In this document: piece after piece, positions 24,330 to 33,095 of the stretch | Position numbering within the stretch: position 1 is the stretch's first letter | How the letters are laid out: every line of letters begins with the position of its first letter | Position numbers and translations under genes: made by a program | Notes under the pieces: generated by a model | Seen by the model: only the letters and a program-made list of their open reading frames with translations | What the model was told of the DNA's origin: nothing | The model's database searches: none | DNA from: a virus | Strand: one strand, 5' to 3' | Length of the DNA: 64,000 nt | IMG/VR virus record: IMGVR_UViG_3300027969_000055 | Coordinates: 1-64,000 of that record

Positions 24330-25070
24330 ATGACTTTAGACGAATTAATATTGGATGTACAGAATGAATTAACATTTGCTAAAGCATTACCGTACTCTAT
24401 TCCCGAACAGGAAATTAAGCGTATTATTACAATTGCTGAAAGGTATTTTTATGATAACTGGAAGCATGCAGTTGAGCCACGATATTTACTAATACCAAAT
24501 GCAGTATTTACAAATCCAGCTTTTAAAGTTGACCGCTCAATCCAATTACCGGATTGTGTAGGATTTGTACATAATGTAATGGAAGCAAAGGGCGGAGCAT
24601 CAATGTTTGGAACAATGGATTTAGACTTTGCTGATAATAAATTTATTGGATCAGAAATGTTCTTAACTCCATTTATTGGCGAGTCAATTATGTATCGTAC
24701 AGTGATATTCTCTTTTCTTGATTTAGTTAAAGGTTTTACAATTGATACGTTTGCATATGACTATAATAAAAATACCCGAAAATTAGCAATTCTCGGAAGA
24801 ACCCCAAAGGGTTCTCAAATGGTAGTTCACATTGCTAAAAAGATTCCAGCGGAAGACCTGTATAATGATGAATTATTTCAAAGATACATTAGAGCAAAGG
24901 CCAAATTAAGACTTGGCGATCTACTTACAACATTTGACTATAATTTACCTGGAGGAATAAAACCAAATTACGCAAATCTAGTAACTAAAGCTGAGACTGA
25001 ATTAGCTGGAGTTATGGAAATGATGAAAACTGAAAATACTGCCGACTTCTTGTACTTTGCAAGATGGTAA
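24330..25070 (+). CDS. Putative neck or baseplate structural protein
   Basis: A 246-residue protein. The N-terminal helix segment (I-K-R-I-I-T-I-A-E-R-Y-F-Y-D-N-W) and a beta-rich middle resemble proteins I recall as connector or neck components of T4-like phages. It lies 7 bases upstream of gp25, which supports a virion role. The specific assignment is not secure. Confidence 0.5.
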   Translation: MTLDELILDVQNELTFAKALPYSIPEQEIKRIITIAERYFYDNWKHAVEPRYLLIPNAVFTNPAFKVDRSIQLPDCVGFVHNVMEAKGGASMFGTMDLDFADNKFIGSEMFLTPFIGESIMYRTVIFSFLDLVKGFTIDTFAYDYNKNTRKLAILGRTPKGSQMVVHIAKKIPAEDLYNDELFQRYIRAKAKLRLGDLLTTFDYNLPGGIKPNYANLVTKAETELAGVMEMMKTENTADFLYFARW

Positions 25071-25077
25071 TTAAGAT

Positions 25078-25464
25078 ATGATTCAACCCGTAGGAAAAGA
25101 CCTTTACTTAAGAGCCCCAGGCGATCCAAATTATCAAGAAGGGGTATTTGAATCAAATGACTCAATTGAAAATGCTCTTCAACAAGTACGTATGGTATTG
25201 CTAACCAGACCAGGCGAAGTATTGGGCGAAGATATTGGATTTAATGCTGAGAAATACCTGTTTGAATTTGAATTTTCAAGTCTTGATACTATGGAAAAAG
25301 ATGCTAACGATCAAATTAATGAATATGTTCTTTTTTCTAAACCATACCAAATTACCGCTTCAGGATTTACACTGGATGATATCGGTGATCCATATAAAGT
25401 TGGATTGGGTTTAGATATTAAAGTAGATGGCAAATCCGCATTTGCAACACTATTTGATCTTTAA
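25078..25464 (+). CDS. gp25: Baseplate wedge protein gp25-like
   Basis: A 128-residue member of the gp25/gpW-like baseplate family. The key region L-L-T-R-P-G-E-V-L-G-E-D-I-G-F near 40-54 matches the R-x-G-E core of gp25, followed by L-F-E-F and a C-terminal beta strand. The family forms the wedge connection around the hub in contractile tails. Length is close to T4 gp25 (132). A bidirectional terminator follows. Confidence 0.7.
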   Translation: MIQPVGKDLYLRAPGDPNYQEGVFESNDSIENALQQVRMVLLTRPGEVLGEDIGFNAEKYLFEFEFSSLDTMEKDANDQINEYVLFSKPYQITASGFTLDDIGDPYKVGLGLDIKVDGKSAFATLFDL

Positions 25465-25482
25465 TTACTGGTTAGACCTAAT

Positions 25483-25512
25483 AAAAAAGCGAAGAGTTAT
25501 CTTCGCTTTTCT
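25483..25512. terminator. Bidirectional terminator between convergent genes
   Basis: AAAAGCGAAGA (25485-25495) and TCTTCGCTTTT form an 11-bp stem with a GTTA loop, with A-rich and T-rich flanks for use from both sides. Confidence 0.85.
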
Positions 25513-25538
25513 TGTTTATATTAAAATGTAATAATTGG

Positions 25539-26483
25539 TTATAGGTCCCAATCAGTTGATGCCGGAACAGTGAAGTAGCTGGTACCATCAAAGTTAACAC
25601 TACCTCCACCGCTTGTGAATGGAGAGTCTGAACTCCAAGCAGCTGAACCAACATTGGTAATTGTTCGAGCAAACGTAGATGAATCAGTTGTTAAACTTCC
25701 ACTAGCTGTTGCAAGCATTAAGAATTTAGTATCATCAACCGCGGTTAATGGAGAAGTTGGAACGCTGAATGACGATCCAGAATAAAGAGATCGAGCAGTC
25801 CATCTAAAGTTAGTCATTTTACCTTTAACTTGACTATCTGGCCCTGGCTCTGCTCCAATATACAGAACATTAGAGTTGGAAGGAATTGCTGCATTCCATG
25901 TTCCAGTTGCTTCGCGGGTACCATTTATATAAAGTGAAAGACTTCCGTTAGATCGAGTTACTGCCATATGATGCCATGTATTAGTAGCTAGGGATAATGA
26001 GCCTTTATCAACTTTATAACCTCCGCCAGTCCACCAATAAACGTGACCTCCAGTTTGTTCAATTGAAACGGCATTTGGTGCAGGGAATGCTCCCAATGAA
26101 TATGGTCGTGGATGTCCAGTAGGAGTAGTCCAACTTGTAACTTTAATCCACCATTCAATTGTAAAGTCAACACCTGGTACACGAGTTGTAGTTGTTGTAG
26201 TTGCAGCAGCTGTTGTAGTTGTTGTAGTTGCAGCAGCTGTTGTAGTTGTTGTAGTAGGAGCAGCGGTTGTAGTTGTTGTAGTAGGAGCAGCGGTTGTAGT
26301 TGTGGTAGTTATTTGTCCACCTCCACCACCAGCAGCGGCCGCTGCATTTGCAGCTTGATTACCAGCCTGACGGGCTTCCATTATATGTTTATTAATTGCA
26401 AGTTCTCGCATTTCTTCTTCATATTTAAGACGAGCCACTTTTTGATCAGGAGTTTCTTCACCCCAGTTAATAAATTTATCCAT
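25539..26483 (-). CDS. Lectin-like tail/adhesin protein with Thr-rich linker
   Basis: A 314-residue protein. Residues 1-50 are helical and charged, then a short Ala/Gly stretch. Residues 59-100 are a 42-residue linker of Thr6 blocks separated by A-A-P or A-A-A. The C-terminal ~210 residues have a concanavalin/LamG jelly-roll pattern (F-T-I-E-W-W-I-K, W-H-H-M-A-V-T-R, L-Y-I-N-G, F-D-G-T-S-Y). Such domains bind glycans, so it may be a host-recognition or decoration protein. It has its own late promoter. Attachment to tail rather than capsid is not shown. Confidence 0.65.
   Translation of the reverse strand: MDKFINWGEETPDQKVARLKYEEEMRELAINKHIMEARQAGNQAANAAAAAGGGGGQITTTTTTAAPTTTTTTAAPTTTTTTAAATTTTTTAAATTTTTTRVPGVDFTIEWWIKVTSWTTPTGHPRPYSLGAFPAPNAVSIEQTGGHVYWWTGGGYKVDKGSLSLATNTWHHMAVTRSNGSLSLYINGTREATGTWNAAIPSNSNVLYIGAEPGPDSQVKGKMTNFRWTARSLYSGSSFSVPTSPLTAVDDTKFLMLATASGSLTTDSSTFARTITNVGSAAWSSDSPFTSGGGSVNFDGTSYFTVPASTDWDL
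26184..26309 (-). repeat. Thr-rich 9-residue tandem repeat (27-nt units)
   Basis: Four units of Thr6 plus A-A-P/A-A-A and a final Thr6. Near-identical 27-nt units make copy-number change by slippage likely. Confidence 0.85.
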
Positions 26484-26507
26484 TCGATAGTAGTATTTTT
26501 AATTAGA

Positions 26508-26517
26508 GTTATTTATT
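26508..26517 (-). promoter_or_regulatory. T4-type late promoter
   Basis: On the minus strand AATAAATAAC. Predicted start near 26504, 21 bases before the ATG of the lectin-like gene. Confidence 0.6.
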
Positions 26518-27402
26518 TTGACCGTTAATCCAAGTTTCAAAATCAATCTCAGGTTTCCAAGATAATATTGAATCTGCTCTATCAATATTTGCAAGACTTG
26601 CCTTTGGTTCAAGCCTAAAACCAATCGATTCAGTCTTTCCGCCTAGCATCGCTGCAATTTGATTAACGCTAAGAGATTTTCCTGAGCCTATATTAATAAC
26701 TGAGTGCAGAAATTTAGATGACATTGCTAAAAAGTTAGCTCTGGCAACGTCTTTAACGTGAATAAAGTCTCTGGTTTGATTACCGTCATTTACAATCGGT
26801 AATTTTTTACCGAGTTTAGAATTTTCTAAAAAGATTGGAATGACTGACCTGTATGAACTTTTTGGATTGGTTCTTTCCCCAAATACATTAAAATATCTTA
26901 AACAGGTTGTAACTATTCCATAATTATGCGAATATAACTTACAATACTGTTCGCCAACTTGTTTACTTAAAGCATATGGTGAAATTGGATCAGGTTCAAC
27001 TTGTTCAGAAGTAGGAGTAATTAAAGTATTTCCATATACTGAGCTTGATGAACTAAATACGAATTTTTTAACCTCAGCGATTCTGCATGCTTCAAGCATA
27101 TTAACTGTACCAGTAATATTAACTTGATTATACGGCTTAGGATCCTCTAATGACCCCTGTACTGAAGTTAGTGCGGCTAAATGGAATACACATTCAGAAC
27201 CTTTAATGATGGTAGCAATCTTCTTGGGATCATCTGCAATATCATAGACTCTAAGATCAACTTTTCCATTAGGTAAATTTAAACTTTTTCCACTAGACAA
27301 ATCGTCTATTACGATTACTGCATAACCTTCCTGTAAGAGAAGATCAACTAGGTGAGAGCCGATAAAACCTGCTCCACCAGTTACTGTTACTTTTTGAGTC
27401 AT
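26509..27402 (-). CDS. GalE-like NAD-dependent sugar epimerase
   Basis: A 297-residue extended SDR. T-G-G-A-G-F-I-G-S (8-16) binds NAD, the catalytic S-S-S and Y-A-L-S-K (near 147) are present, followed by R-Y-F-N-V-F-G. Family members epimerise UDP- or other NDP-hexoses. It lies between portal and lectin genes in a structural operon. Its substrate is unknown. It may belong with the other sugar genes at 0.2-1.6 and 20.4-22.8 kb. Confidence 0.75.
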   Translation of the reverse strand: MTQKVTVTGGAGFIGSHLVDLLLQEGYAVIVIDDLSSGKSLNLPNGKVDLRVYDIADDPKKIATIIKGSECVFHLAALTSVQGSLEDPKPYNQVNITGTVNMLEACRIAEVKKFVFSSSSSVYGNTLITPTSEQVEPDPISPYALSKQVGEQYCKLYSHNYGIVTTCLRYFNVFGERTNPKSSYRSVIPIFLENSKLGKKLPIVNDGNQTRDFIHVKDVARANFLAMSSKFLHSVINIGSGKSLSVNQIAAMLGGKTESIGFRLEPKASLANIDRADSILSWKPEIDFETWINGQNK

Positions 27403-27413
27403 CTATATTAAAA

Positions 27414-29093
27414 TTAAAGTTGTCCTTTAGCTCCAACCTCAGAAGAGGTTTCACCAGTTGGGGCAGTTTCTCCAGCTGGAGCAGCAGGTGCTCCGCCGGC
27501 TGCTGCCGCTCCTCCACCTGAACCAGCGGCAGCTTCTGCGGCTTGGCCAAAGGCAGCTAAATAGTTACGATTCTTTTCAATATCTTCATCACTTAGTTTT
27601 AAGTATTCTTTAATTAGATACTCGGTTGAGAAGTACGGTTTGTTTTCATCGTCAACTACAGCTTTCATTGCGTTAAGAGTAGCAAGACGTTTATTCAATA
27701 ATTCTTGATTCTTGATTTCTTCAAACACATTATCATCATGCCATACCATACCAACAGCATTTGCAAATTTATGATCAGCTTTAAGATCCTTAACATCTAA
27801 ACACATTTGTAAATAAAGAGGTTTTGTAATAAGTTCTTTATATGCAGAACGTAAGCGCTTTACAAATTTATTGTATCTGATCTCTTCTCGTGAAATACCT
27901 TCAGCATTCATAGTATATGCACCTTGACCTTCAGACCAACGTGAATAAGGTAATTTAGAGTCAAGCTTTAATTTATCATGGAAGTACTTTAATAATTCTG
28001 AACCTGATAAATTTGGGCCAGGATATTCAAGAGCTTCAATCTCAATTTTTTCTCCACGATCATTTACTGGAAGAACGTAATTTTTATAGAATAGAATATT
28101 AGGTTTACCATCGACACTTAATTCTCCAGTAGAACCATCAAATGAAATATCTTCTTTTAGGGTATTTGTAAATTCCCTAACGTCTTCTTTGGCTTTTTGC
28201 ATTGACTTGGTTCCAACTGGAACGGTTGTCTTTAAACGAATTGGAGCATTCATTGTATGCCAAATAACCTTAGAGTGTTCAATTAAGCGAAGTAGGTTAA
28301 ATGATCTAACTAAACGTTCAACAAAACTTACCCGCTTTGTCCTAAATTCGTTTGAGTACGAGATATAGATTATTTGAGAGTCAGTTAAGGTACGATTCAT
28401 TTTATTTAATGGATCACGTTGAGCCCATTGTAGATAAATCAAACCAGCTGCATCCTTTTTAACTTCAGGATAGAGAGTGGATGGATCTAATTCTTTGAAT
28501 CCAATAATATCTTTGGGATTAGATAAATTATCGTAAATAATTTCAAAAGCCAAATGGCCTTCAATTAACCATTGATAAAAATACTGCCATGCAGAAATAC
28601 CACGGTCAAAACTCCAAGCACTATAAATCTTTTCAAAATTTTCACGGTACTTATCAATTACCTTTTCTTGGTAGTTTAACCGCTCTTCTTTATTTTTACC
28701 GCGATAATTAATTTCACCAACTAGGTCATTTGGATAACAGAATCGATTATCTTCATCATATACAATTGCGTCATCCGTAATGGTCTCAATTATAAACTCA
28801 ATTTCGCCATTTGATGCAAGATCACGAAGGCGTTCTCTTTTTTGAACATAATCTAATTGGAAAAAGGCAATTGACTTGTTTTTTAATGATGAAGTTGTAT
28901 CAGATAAGGCAAGAGTTGCTCGCATTAAGTCATCTCCCATTGCATTATTAAAGCCAGTCATCTGGCCTTCAATATAACCAATTGCTTGAGAGTTTTTTAC
29001 CAAAAGGTCGTCGTACTTCATACCAAAACGGCTTAGAGCGGTTAAACCTGATCTAAGGCCTCTTAATGGGTTACTATCTAAAAATCCTGCCAT
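27414..29093 (-). CDS. gp20: Portal protein gp20-like
   Basis: A 559-residue protein matching T4 gp20 (524 residues) in overall plan: N-terminal wing (I-T-D-D-A-I-V-Y-D), core around E-L-D-P-S-T-L-Y and L-R-L-I-E-H-S-K-V-I-W, stem and crown region E-E-I-R-Y-N-K-F-V-K-R-L-R-S. The last ~40 residues are an Ala/Gly/Pro-rich tail not found in T4. The portal nucleates the prohead and is the DNA entry and exit channel. gp4-like and unknown head genes lie directly upstream in the same operon. Confidence 0.85.
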   Translation of the reverse strand: MAGFLDSNPLRGLRSGLTALSRFGMKYDDLLVKNSQAIGYIEGQMTGFNNAMGDDLMRATLALSDTTSSLKNKSIAFFQLDYVQKRERLRDLASNGEIEFIIETITDDAIVYDEDNRFCYPNDLVGEINYRGKNKEERLNYQEKVIDKYRENFEKIYSAWSFDRGISAWQYFYQWLIEGHLAFEIIYDNLSNPKDIIGFKELDPSTLYPEVKKDAAGLIYLQWAQRDPLNKMNRTLTDSQIIYISYSNEFRTKRVSFVERLVRSFNLLRLIEHSKVIWHTMNAPIRLKTTVPVGTKSMQKAKEDVREFTNTLKEDISFDGSTGELSVDGKPNILFYKNYVLPVNDRGEKIEIEALEYPGPNLSGSELLKYFHDKLKLDSKLPYSRWSEGQGAYTMNAEGISREEIRYNKFVKRLRSAYKELITKPLYLQMCLDVKDLKADHKFANAVGMVWHDDNVFEEIKNQELLNKRLATLNAMKAVVDDENKPYFSTEYLIKEYLKLSDEDIEKNRNYLAAFGQAAEAAAGSGGGAAAAGGAPAAPAGETAPTGETSSEVGAKGQL

Positions 29094-29102
29094 TTATTTG
29101 TT

Positions 29103-29768
29103 TTATTTTATTTCAAAGAGTGAAAAACTTGATCTAGCCGATATCATTTTATCAGTTGAATAGTTTGCTAAGTGTAGTTTAGGAACATCATTCCAATCTA
29201 TTAACGACAAATTTCGCATCTTTTCTCTATTATATTTATTCACCAGAAGATTGAATTTAATATCGGGTAAACCAGATATAGCTTTAATAAAGTCTAAGTT
29301 AATTCTATAAAAGGCAGAAAGTTCACTCATTCTGAGCCGTTTATCAATATCAATCAAGGTTCCATCTGAATAGCATTTATCAAGCAAATTTGCAACCTGC
29401 TTAAGATACATTCTGATAAACTTTTTACGCAAAGGTTGTGACATTAGCTTGACATTTAAACCAAAGCCGTCAGTACTTAGCGCCAAAAAGATTGGCCGAT
29501 TATCGTAAAATGGCTTTTTAACCTTTGGATATCTCTCAATTAGCGAATTTTCTCTAGTTGATGGGTTTTTCATCATTTCGTATTCGTCCCAAGTTGGGAC
29601 CTGGTCAGGACCGATTGGGTCAAGCTCTATGTGAGTATAAAAATGCCCAGGCATTAAAAAGGTCTTTGATGTATTGGTATTTGAACCAAATATATGATTT
29701 GGATTTGGACTAAACTCTGGGTCTGTTCCATTTTGATAAAAATCCTTTAATTTCTCTAATTGATTCAT
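29103..29768 (-). CDS. Conserved head-operon protein, unknown
   Basis: A 221-residue protein between gp4-like and portal genes, with 9-base gaps on both sides. A patch P-G-H-F-Y-T-H-I-E-L-D-P near 40 and a helical region L-R-K-K-F-I-R-M-Y-L-K-Q-V near 125 are the clearest features. Position suggests a head or DNA-packaging role. No family was recognised. Confidence 0.6.
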   Translation of the reverse strand: MNQLEKLKDFYQNGTDPEFSPNPNHIFGSNTNTSKTFLMPGHFYTHIELDPIGPDQVPTWDEYEMMKNPSTRENSLIERYPKVKKPFYDNRPIFLALSTDGFGLNVKLMSQPLRKKFIRMYLKQVANLLDKCYSDGTLIDIDKRLRMSELSAFYRINLDFIKAISGLPDIKFNLLVNKYNREKMRNLSLIDWNDVPKLHLANYSTDKMISARSSFSLFEIK

Positions 29769-29777
29769 TTATATCTT

Positions 29778-30284
29778 TTATATTGATTTGAACAGAAAGT
29801 TTTCGGTTATTATGCCAAATTTTAAACCTCGTACTGATGCAAATTCTTTAGCAGCTTCAAATTTAGCCTGGTTCACAATATATTGCTTTGCCGCATATAC
29901 ATAATTGGCAGTTTGCTTATCAGTCATTCTGGCTGGAGCAGTTGGCGGTTTTGTATACTTATCAGGTTTTACTTCAATTAGCCAAGACTGTTCATTACCA
30001 TCATTGTCCTTAGTTGTAATATAGAAGTCAATATAATAAGTGTGACCTCGCTTATCTAATGGAGAATAGTACGGAATTCCAACGGGTTCACTTGAGTACT
30101 TAATAACGGTTGGACTATGATCACACCAATTAAGGAATTTAAACTCCCAAGAACTTCTAAATATAATTTTAGTTGGATCTCCGATGTATTTTGAAAGATC
30201 TGATGGTCTAAAATAGCCCTGTCTAATTTTGCCGGCTCTAGGTTTTAGGAAGTCCTGAATCTTCTTTGGATCTTTAGGTTTCAT
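29778..30284 (-). CDS. gp4: Head-completion nuclease gp4-like
   Basis: A 168-residue protein resembling T4 gp4/gp50. The segment K-Y-I-G-D-P-T-K-I-I-F-R-S-S-W-E near 32-47, then W-C-D, S-S-E and I-P-Y-Y-S-P matches it closely. D-F-Y and an E-V-K (near 103-105) give a PD-(D/E)xK-type nuclease core. gp4 is needed to finish DNA-filled heads. It has a late promoter positioned for a leaderless transcript. Confidence 0.8.
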   Translation of the reverse strand: MKPKDPKKIQDFLKPRAGKIRQGYFRPSDLSKYIGDPTKIIFRSSWEFKFLNWCDHSPTVIKYSSEPVGIPYYSPLDKRGHTYYIDFYITTKDNDGNEQSWLIEVKPDKYTKPPTAPARMTDKQTANYVYAAKQYIVNQAKFEAAKEFASVRGLKFGIITENFLFKSI

Positions 30285-30287
30285 ATA

Positions 30288-30297
30288 GTTATTTATA
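30288..30297 (-). promoter_or_regulatory. Late promoter placed for a leaderless transcript
   Basis: Minus-strand TATAAATAAC. Thirteen bases from the first T is 30284, exactly the A of the gp4-like ATG. It overlaps the primase stop codon. Confidence 0.65.
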
Positions 30298-31414
30298 GGT
30301 ATGCCATGTCAAACACGGAATCGCTAAAATAACTGTTGAGCCAAAGGTTAAATTCGTTAAGTGAATATTGAGAATCCCTATCATGAATATAGCAAAATAG
30401 ATCATTAATATCCTTTACTTTATTTAATGAAACTTGGTCATCAACTGAACTAAATTTTCTTTTTAGGTCGCCGATTGCTTTATTCCATAAAAATACTGAA
30501 TAACCTTGTTTTATAAAGTTCATCATTTGGGTTTTACCGGCCTTATCTCGATCAAATAGGACTTGAGTTGCGCCTTTTGCTCCAAGATTAGAAAAAATAC
30601 TTCTGGCCTTTGATGCTCCGGAAGTTGCAATTGCGTTATCTACAAACAGGGAGTCAAATTGACCCTCAGTCATTCGGATAGGTTTACTAAAATCAATATT
30701 TAAGATATTGAAATAGTTATTTAGGAAATTTGCATCCTCTACTAATTCTTTGGTTAAACCCTTTTGCGAAAATATTTGAGAAAGGTCAGTATATGATTTA
30801 ATAATATATTTACGCTCAGTATTTGGATCAAGATTACGAATTGAAAATCCTAATAATTTACCTGATCGTCTGTCAAAATTAAAAATATAAACTTTATTAT
30901 CAGACGAGTCAGTATAGAGACAATCTCCAAAATCTTCAATTAAATTAAGCCCTCTACCTTTTATGTATTGATATGCAGTAGAAGTTTCTTCAACTAGATC
31001 AAGCCTTTTTAAAGAAAATCGGTTAATTACATCAGTTATTTTAACCAATTGTGAAGTATCAGAAGTTAAGAATCGGATTAATTGATTTTCAGTTCGCTTT
31101 GCTTGAACTGGTTTGTACTCATCCTCTAAAATAAAACTTGGCAACATTATTCCATGTTGCTTACTCATGTTTGCTACAAATTCCCCAACCGTCATGTATG
31201 CCATGCATCCATCGTTAAAACATTTGTATGCGCCAGTATCTAAATAGAGATTACCTCTCTTCTTAGAGACTTTTTTGTCAGAGTCACCACAAATCGGACA
31301 AGCAAAATTTAATTTACGCCCAGTATCGCCATCAATTTTCTGTTTTTCTGGAACATCATGAAATCTCTTACGTAGAAGTGTTTCAATGAATGCGGTTATT
31401 TCCTCAATCTTCAT
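30293..31414 (-). CDS. gp61: DNA primase gp61-like
   Basis: A 373-residue primase. Cys39, Cys42, Cys65 and Cys70 in C-P-I-C-G-D-S ... Y-K-C-F-N-D-G-C form the zinc-binding domain of T4 gp61. A C-terminal TOPRIM region shows E-G-Q-F-D near 248-252 and F-D-R-D-K-A-G (near 290). It makes RNA primers with the replicative helicase. It overlaps the polymerase fragment by 11 bases and belongs to the same operon. Confidence 0.82.
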   Translation of the reverse strand: MKIEEITAFIETLLRKRFHDVPEKQKIDGDTGRKLNFACPICGDSDKKVSKKRGNLYLDTGAYKCFNDGCMAYMTVGEFVANMSKQHGIMLPSFILEDEYKPVQAKRTENQLIRFLTSDTSQLVKITDVINRFSLKRLDLVEETSTAYQYIKGRGLNLIEDFGDCLYTDSSDNKVYIFNFDRRSGKLLGFSIRNLDPNTERKYIIKSYTDLSQIFSQKGLTKELVEDANFLNNYFNILNIDFSKPIRMTEGQFDSLFVDNAIATSGASKARSIFSNLGAKGATQVLFDRDKAGKTQMMNFIKQGYSVFLWNKAIGDLKRKFSSVDDQVSLNKVKDINDLFCYIHDRDSQYSLNEFNLWLNSYFSDSVFDMAYL

Positions 31415-33026
31415 TAGTTACAGGCACCTTCTTTACAGGCTTTGGTTTTATTGCGCTTTTGTAAGCTTTGTCGAGATCATATCCCATTTTGGAATAATCT
31501 TTTCCTGTTTTAACAGCTTTTTCATATTTGTCAGTCTGTAACCATACTCCGCCATCTGGTGCATTAATTTCAGTCCAACCATTCTCTGCTAAATAGGCTT
31601 CCATAACTTCGTGTGGAATTGCAAATGGATCACTCACTTCAATACCTTTCTTTTTTCCAACTCGGTCTCTATATTTAGCAAGTTCATGCTTTGGAACAAT
31701 TACCGTATTTAGGCCGTATTTAGAAATAGCTGAAATATAGGTTGTAAATAATTCTGGCGGTACTTGTAAATCTGGATTGCCAATGAATGCTTGACAACTT
31801 TCTGGAATTTCGCAATACTCTAAAGTTTCAGTATTTACTGAATATAGTGGGAATGTTTCGTCTGGTGTAAAATCTTTACTACGGCTTCTAGATTTAACTA
31901 CTTCAATTTTTCGGGTTAATTTTGGAGTTAATTCAGTAAATCCAATTGCAACCAATAATTTATTGATTGGCTCGATAATTAATCTAAAGAACTGTTGGTC
32001 GCGATCCATAGGTACGGCAATTTCTTCAGGATAAGAACCTGGAGCATAGGCAAAAATATCAAAATCATATGCATTTTGTGCTGCATAATAAAATTTAATT
32101 TTTGAACCGCTACGAATTAGTGGATACTTTTGATTGTTTGTTGATTTAATTAAGTGATTATGATAGGCAACTGCTCTACCGTAAATTGGCATCCCGGTTT
32201 CTAATACTAACGGTACTAAACTTTTTAGGTACTCTTCATAAACTCTAACTGAGAAGTTAAATGCAATTTCTTCAACTGGTAAAGCATCACATTCAGTTTT
32301 TAGTGCTGCTAGTTTTGGGATAAGATCGCCTTCTAAGTCAATGTTATAACCAATATCAAGTAGATAGGAATAAAGTGTTTGTAGATGTTGTCTTGCCCAA
32401 ACTGGATATGAAGCTTGAATTGCTTCAAGGCCTTTAATAATTAATGATTCTTTGTCTAAAAGACGTTCGTGCTTATTATCTTTATATGAAACCTTTAAAA
32501 TATATTTTTTCTTAGCTAACCAAATTCCAGATCTAGATAAATTTTCAAGTTCAAAATTCTGGCGATTATCGGTATTAAAATGAACTGCATATTTTTCAAA
32601 TGCTTGTTCAAAATAATTTTTAAGTCGATGGCGGTTAATTGCCAAACAAAATTCAAGGGATTGAGTCTCAGTTAATTCAAAATCTTCAATAGATTTAATT
32701 GCATAGTCAAAACATACGTAAACTGAATCAGTATCTGTATATACAGCGGCTTCTTTCTCAACTCGATTAATGGTTTTACCTGAAATACCTAATTTCTCGT
32801 GAAGTTCTGTATCAAGGTGCCACTTTTGTTGAAAATAGTGGTTAATTGCCTTGATTGAAAATTTAATTAGGTCTTGACCCTGTAAAGTAATAGACTGAGC
32901 TATTTCGTTATTATGAAAATAGAAATACTTATTACCAAATGCACCGTAAAATGAGTTAATTAAGATCTTGATTGCATTTTGCTTTAAATCGAGTGACTTT
33001 ATTTGTTGTTCTAGCTGTTTTGACAT
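31404..33026 (-). CDS. gp43B: C-terminal half of a split family B DNA polymerase (gp43)
   Basis: A 540-residue protein starting just before polymerase motif B (K20-x3-N24-S25-x-Y27-G28). Motif C is Y-T-D-T-D-S with Asp98 and Asp100. Palm, thumb and an extended C-terminus follow. The 3'-5' exonuclease domain and motif A, which carries the first catalytic Asp, are absent. An in-frame TAA lies 9 bases before the ATG and the upstream gene is divergent, so the chain does not extend. A separate N-terminal protein must complete the enzyme. It is transcribed from a TAGTATATTA motif. Confidence 0.85.
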   Translation of the reverse strand: MSKQLEQQIKSLDLKQNAIKILINSFYGAFGNKYFYFHNNEIAQSITLQGQDLIKFSIKAINHYFQQKWHLDTELHEKLGISGKTINRVEKEAAVYTDTDSVYVCFDYAIKSIEDFELTETQSLEFCLAINRHRLKNYFEQAFEKYAVHFNTDNRQNFELENLSRSGIWLAKKKYILKVSYKDNKHERLLDKESLIIKGLEAIQASYPVWARQHLQTLYSYLLDIGYNIDLEGDLIPKLAALKTECDALPVEEIAFNFSVRVYEEYLKSLVPLVLETGMPIYGRAVAYHNHLIKSTNNQKYPLIRSGSKIKFYYAAQNAYDFDIFAYAPGSYPEEIAVPMDRDQQFFRLIIEPINKLLVAIGFTELTPKLTRKIEVVKSRSRSKDFTPDETFPLYSVNTETLEYCEIPESCQAFIGNPDLQVPPELFTTYISAISKYGLNTVIVPKHELAKYRDRVGKKKGIEVSDPFAIPHEVMEAYLAENGWTEINAPDGGVWLQTDKYEKAVKTGKDYSKMGYDLDKAYKSAIKPKPVKKVPVTNED

Positions 33027-33059
33027 ATCTTGTTATACTTGACTTTGCATATTTTGGTT

Positions 33060-33069
33060 TAATATACTA
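33060..33069 (-). promoter_or_regulatory. TAGTATATTA promoter motif for polymerase-primase operon
   Basis: Minus-strand TAGTATATTA 34 bases upstream of the polymerase ATG. It overlaps by one base a plus-strand late promoter, forming a divergent pair. Confidence 0.6.
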
Positions 33070-33078
33070 ATAAATAAC
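33069..33078 (+). promoter_or_regulatory. T4-type late promoter
   Basis: AATAAATAAC, predicted start near 33082, 14 bases before the GTG start at 33096. Confidence 0.6.
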
Positions 33079-33095
33079 CTAAAAGTTAACGAACG

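Noticed and set aside
26184-26309. CRISPR-like array
   Set aside because: The regular 27-nt spacing has no spacers; the units encode the Thr-rich linker in frame.
26112-26528. Plus-strand frame coding a very Cys/Ser-rich protein
   Set aside because: It is antisense to the Thr-rich repeat and lectin-like gene; the Cys/Ser pattern comes from reading Thr codons backwards.
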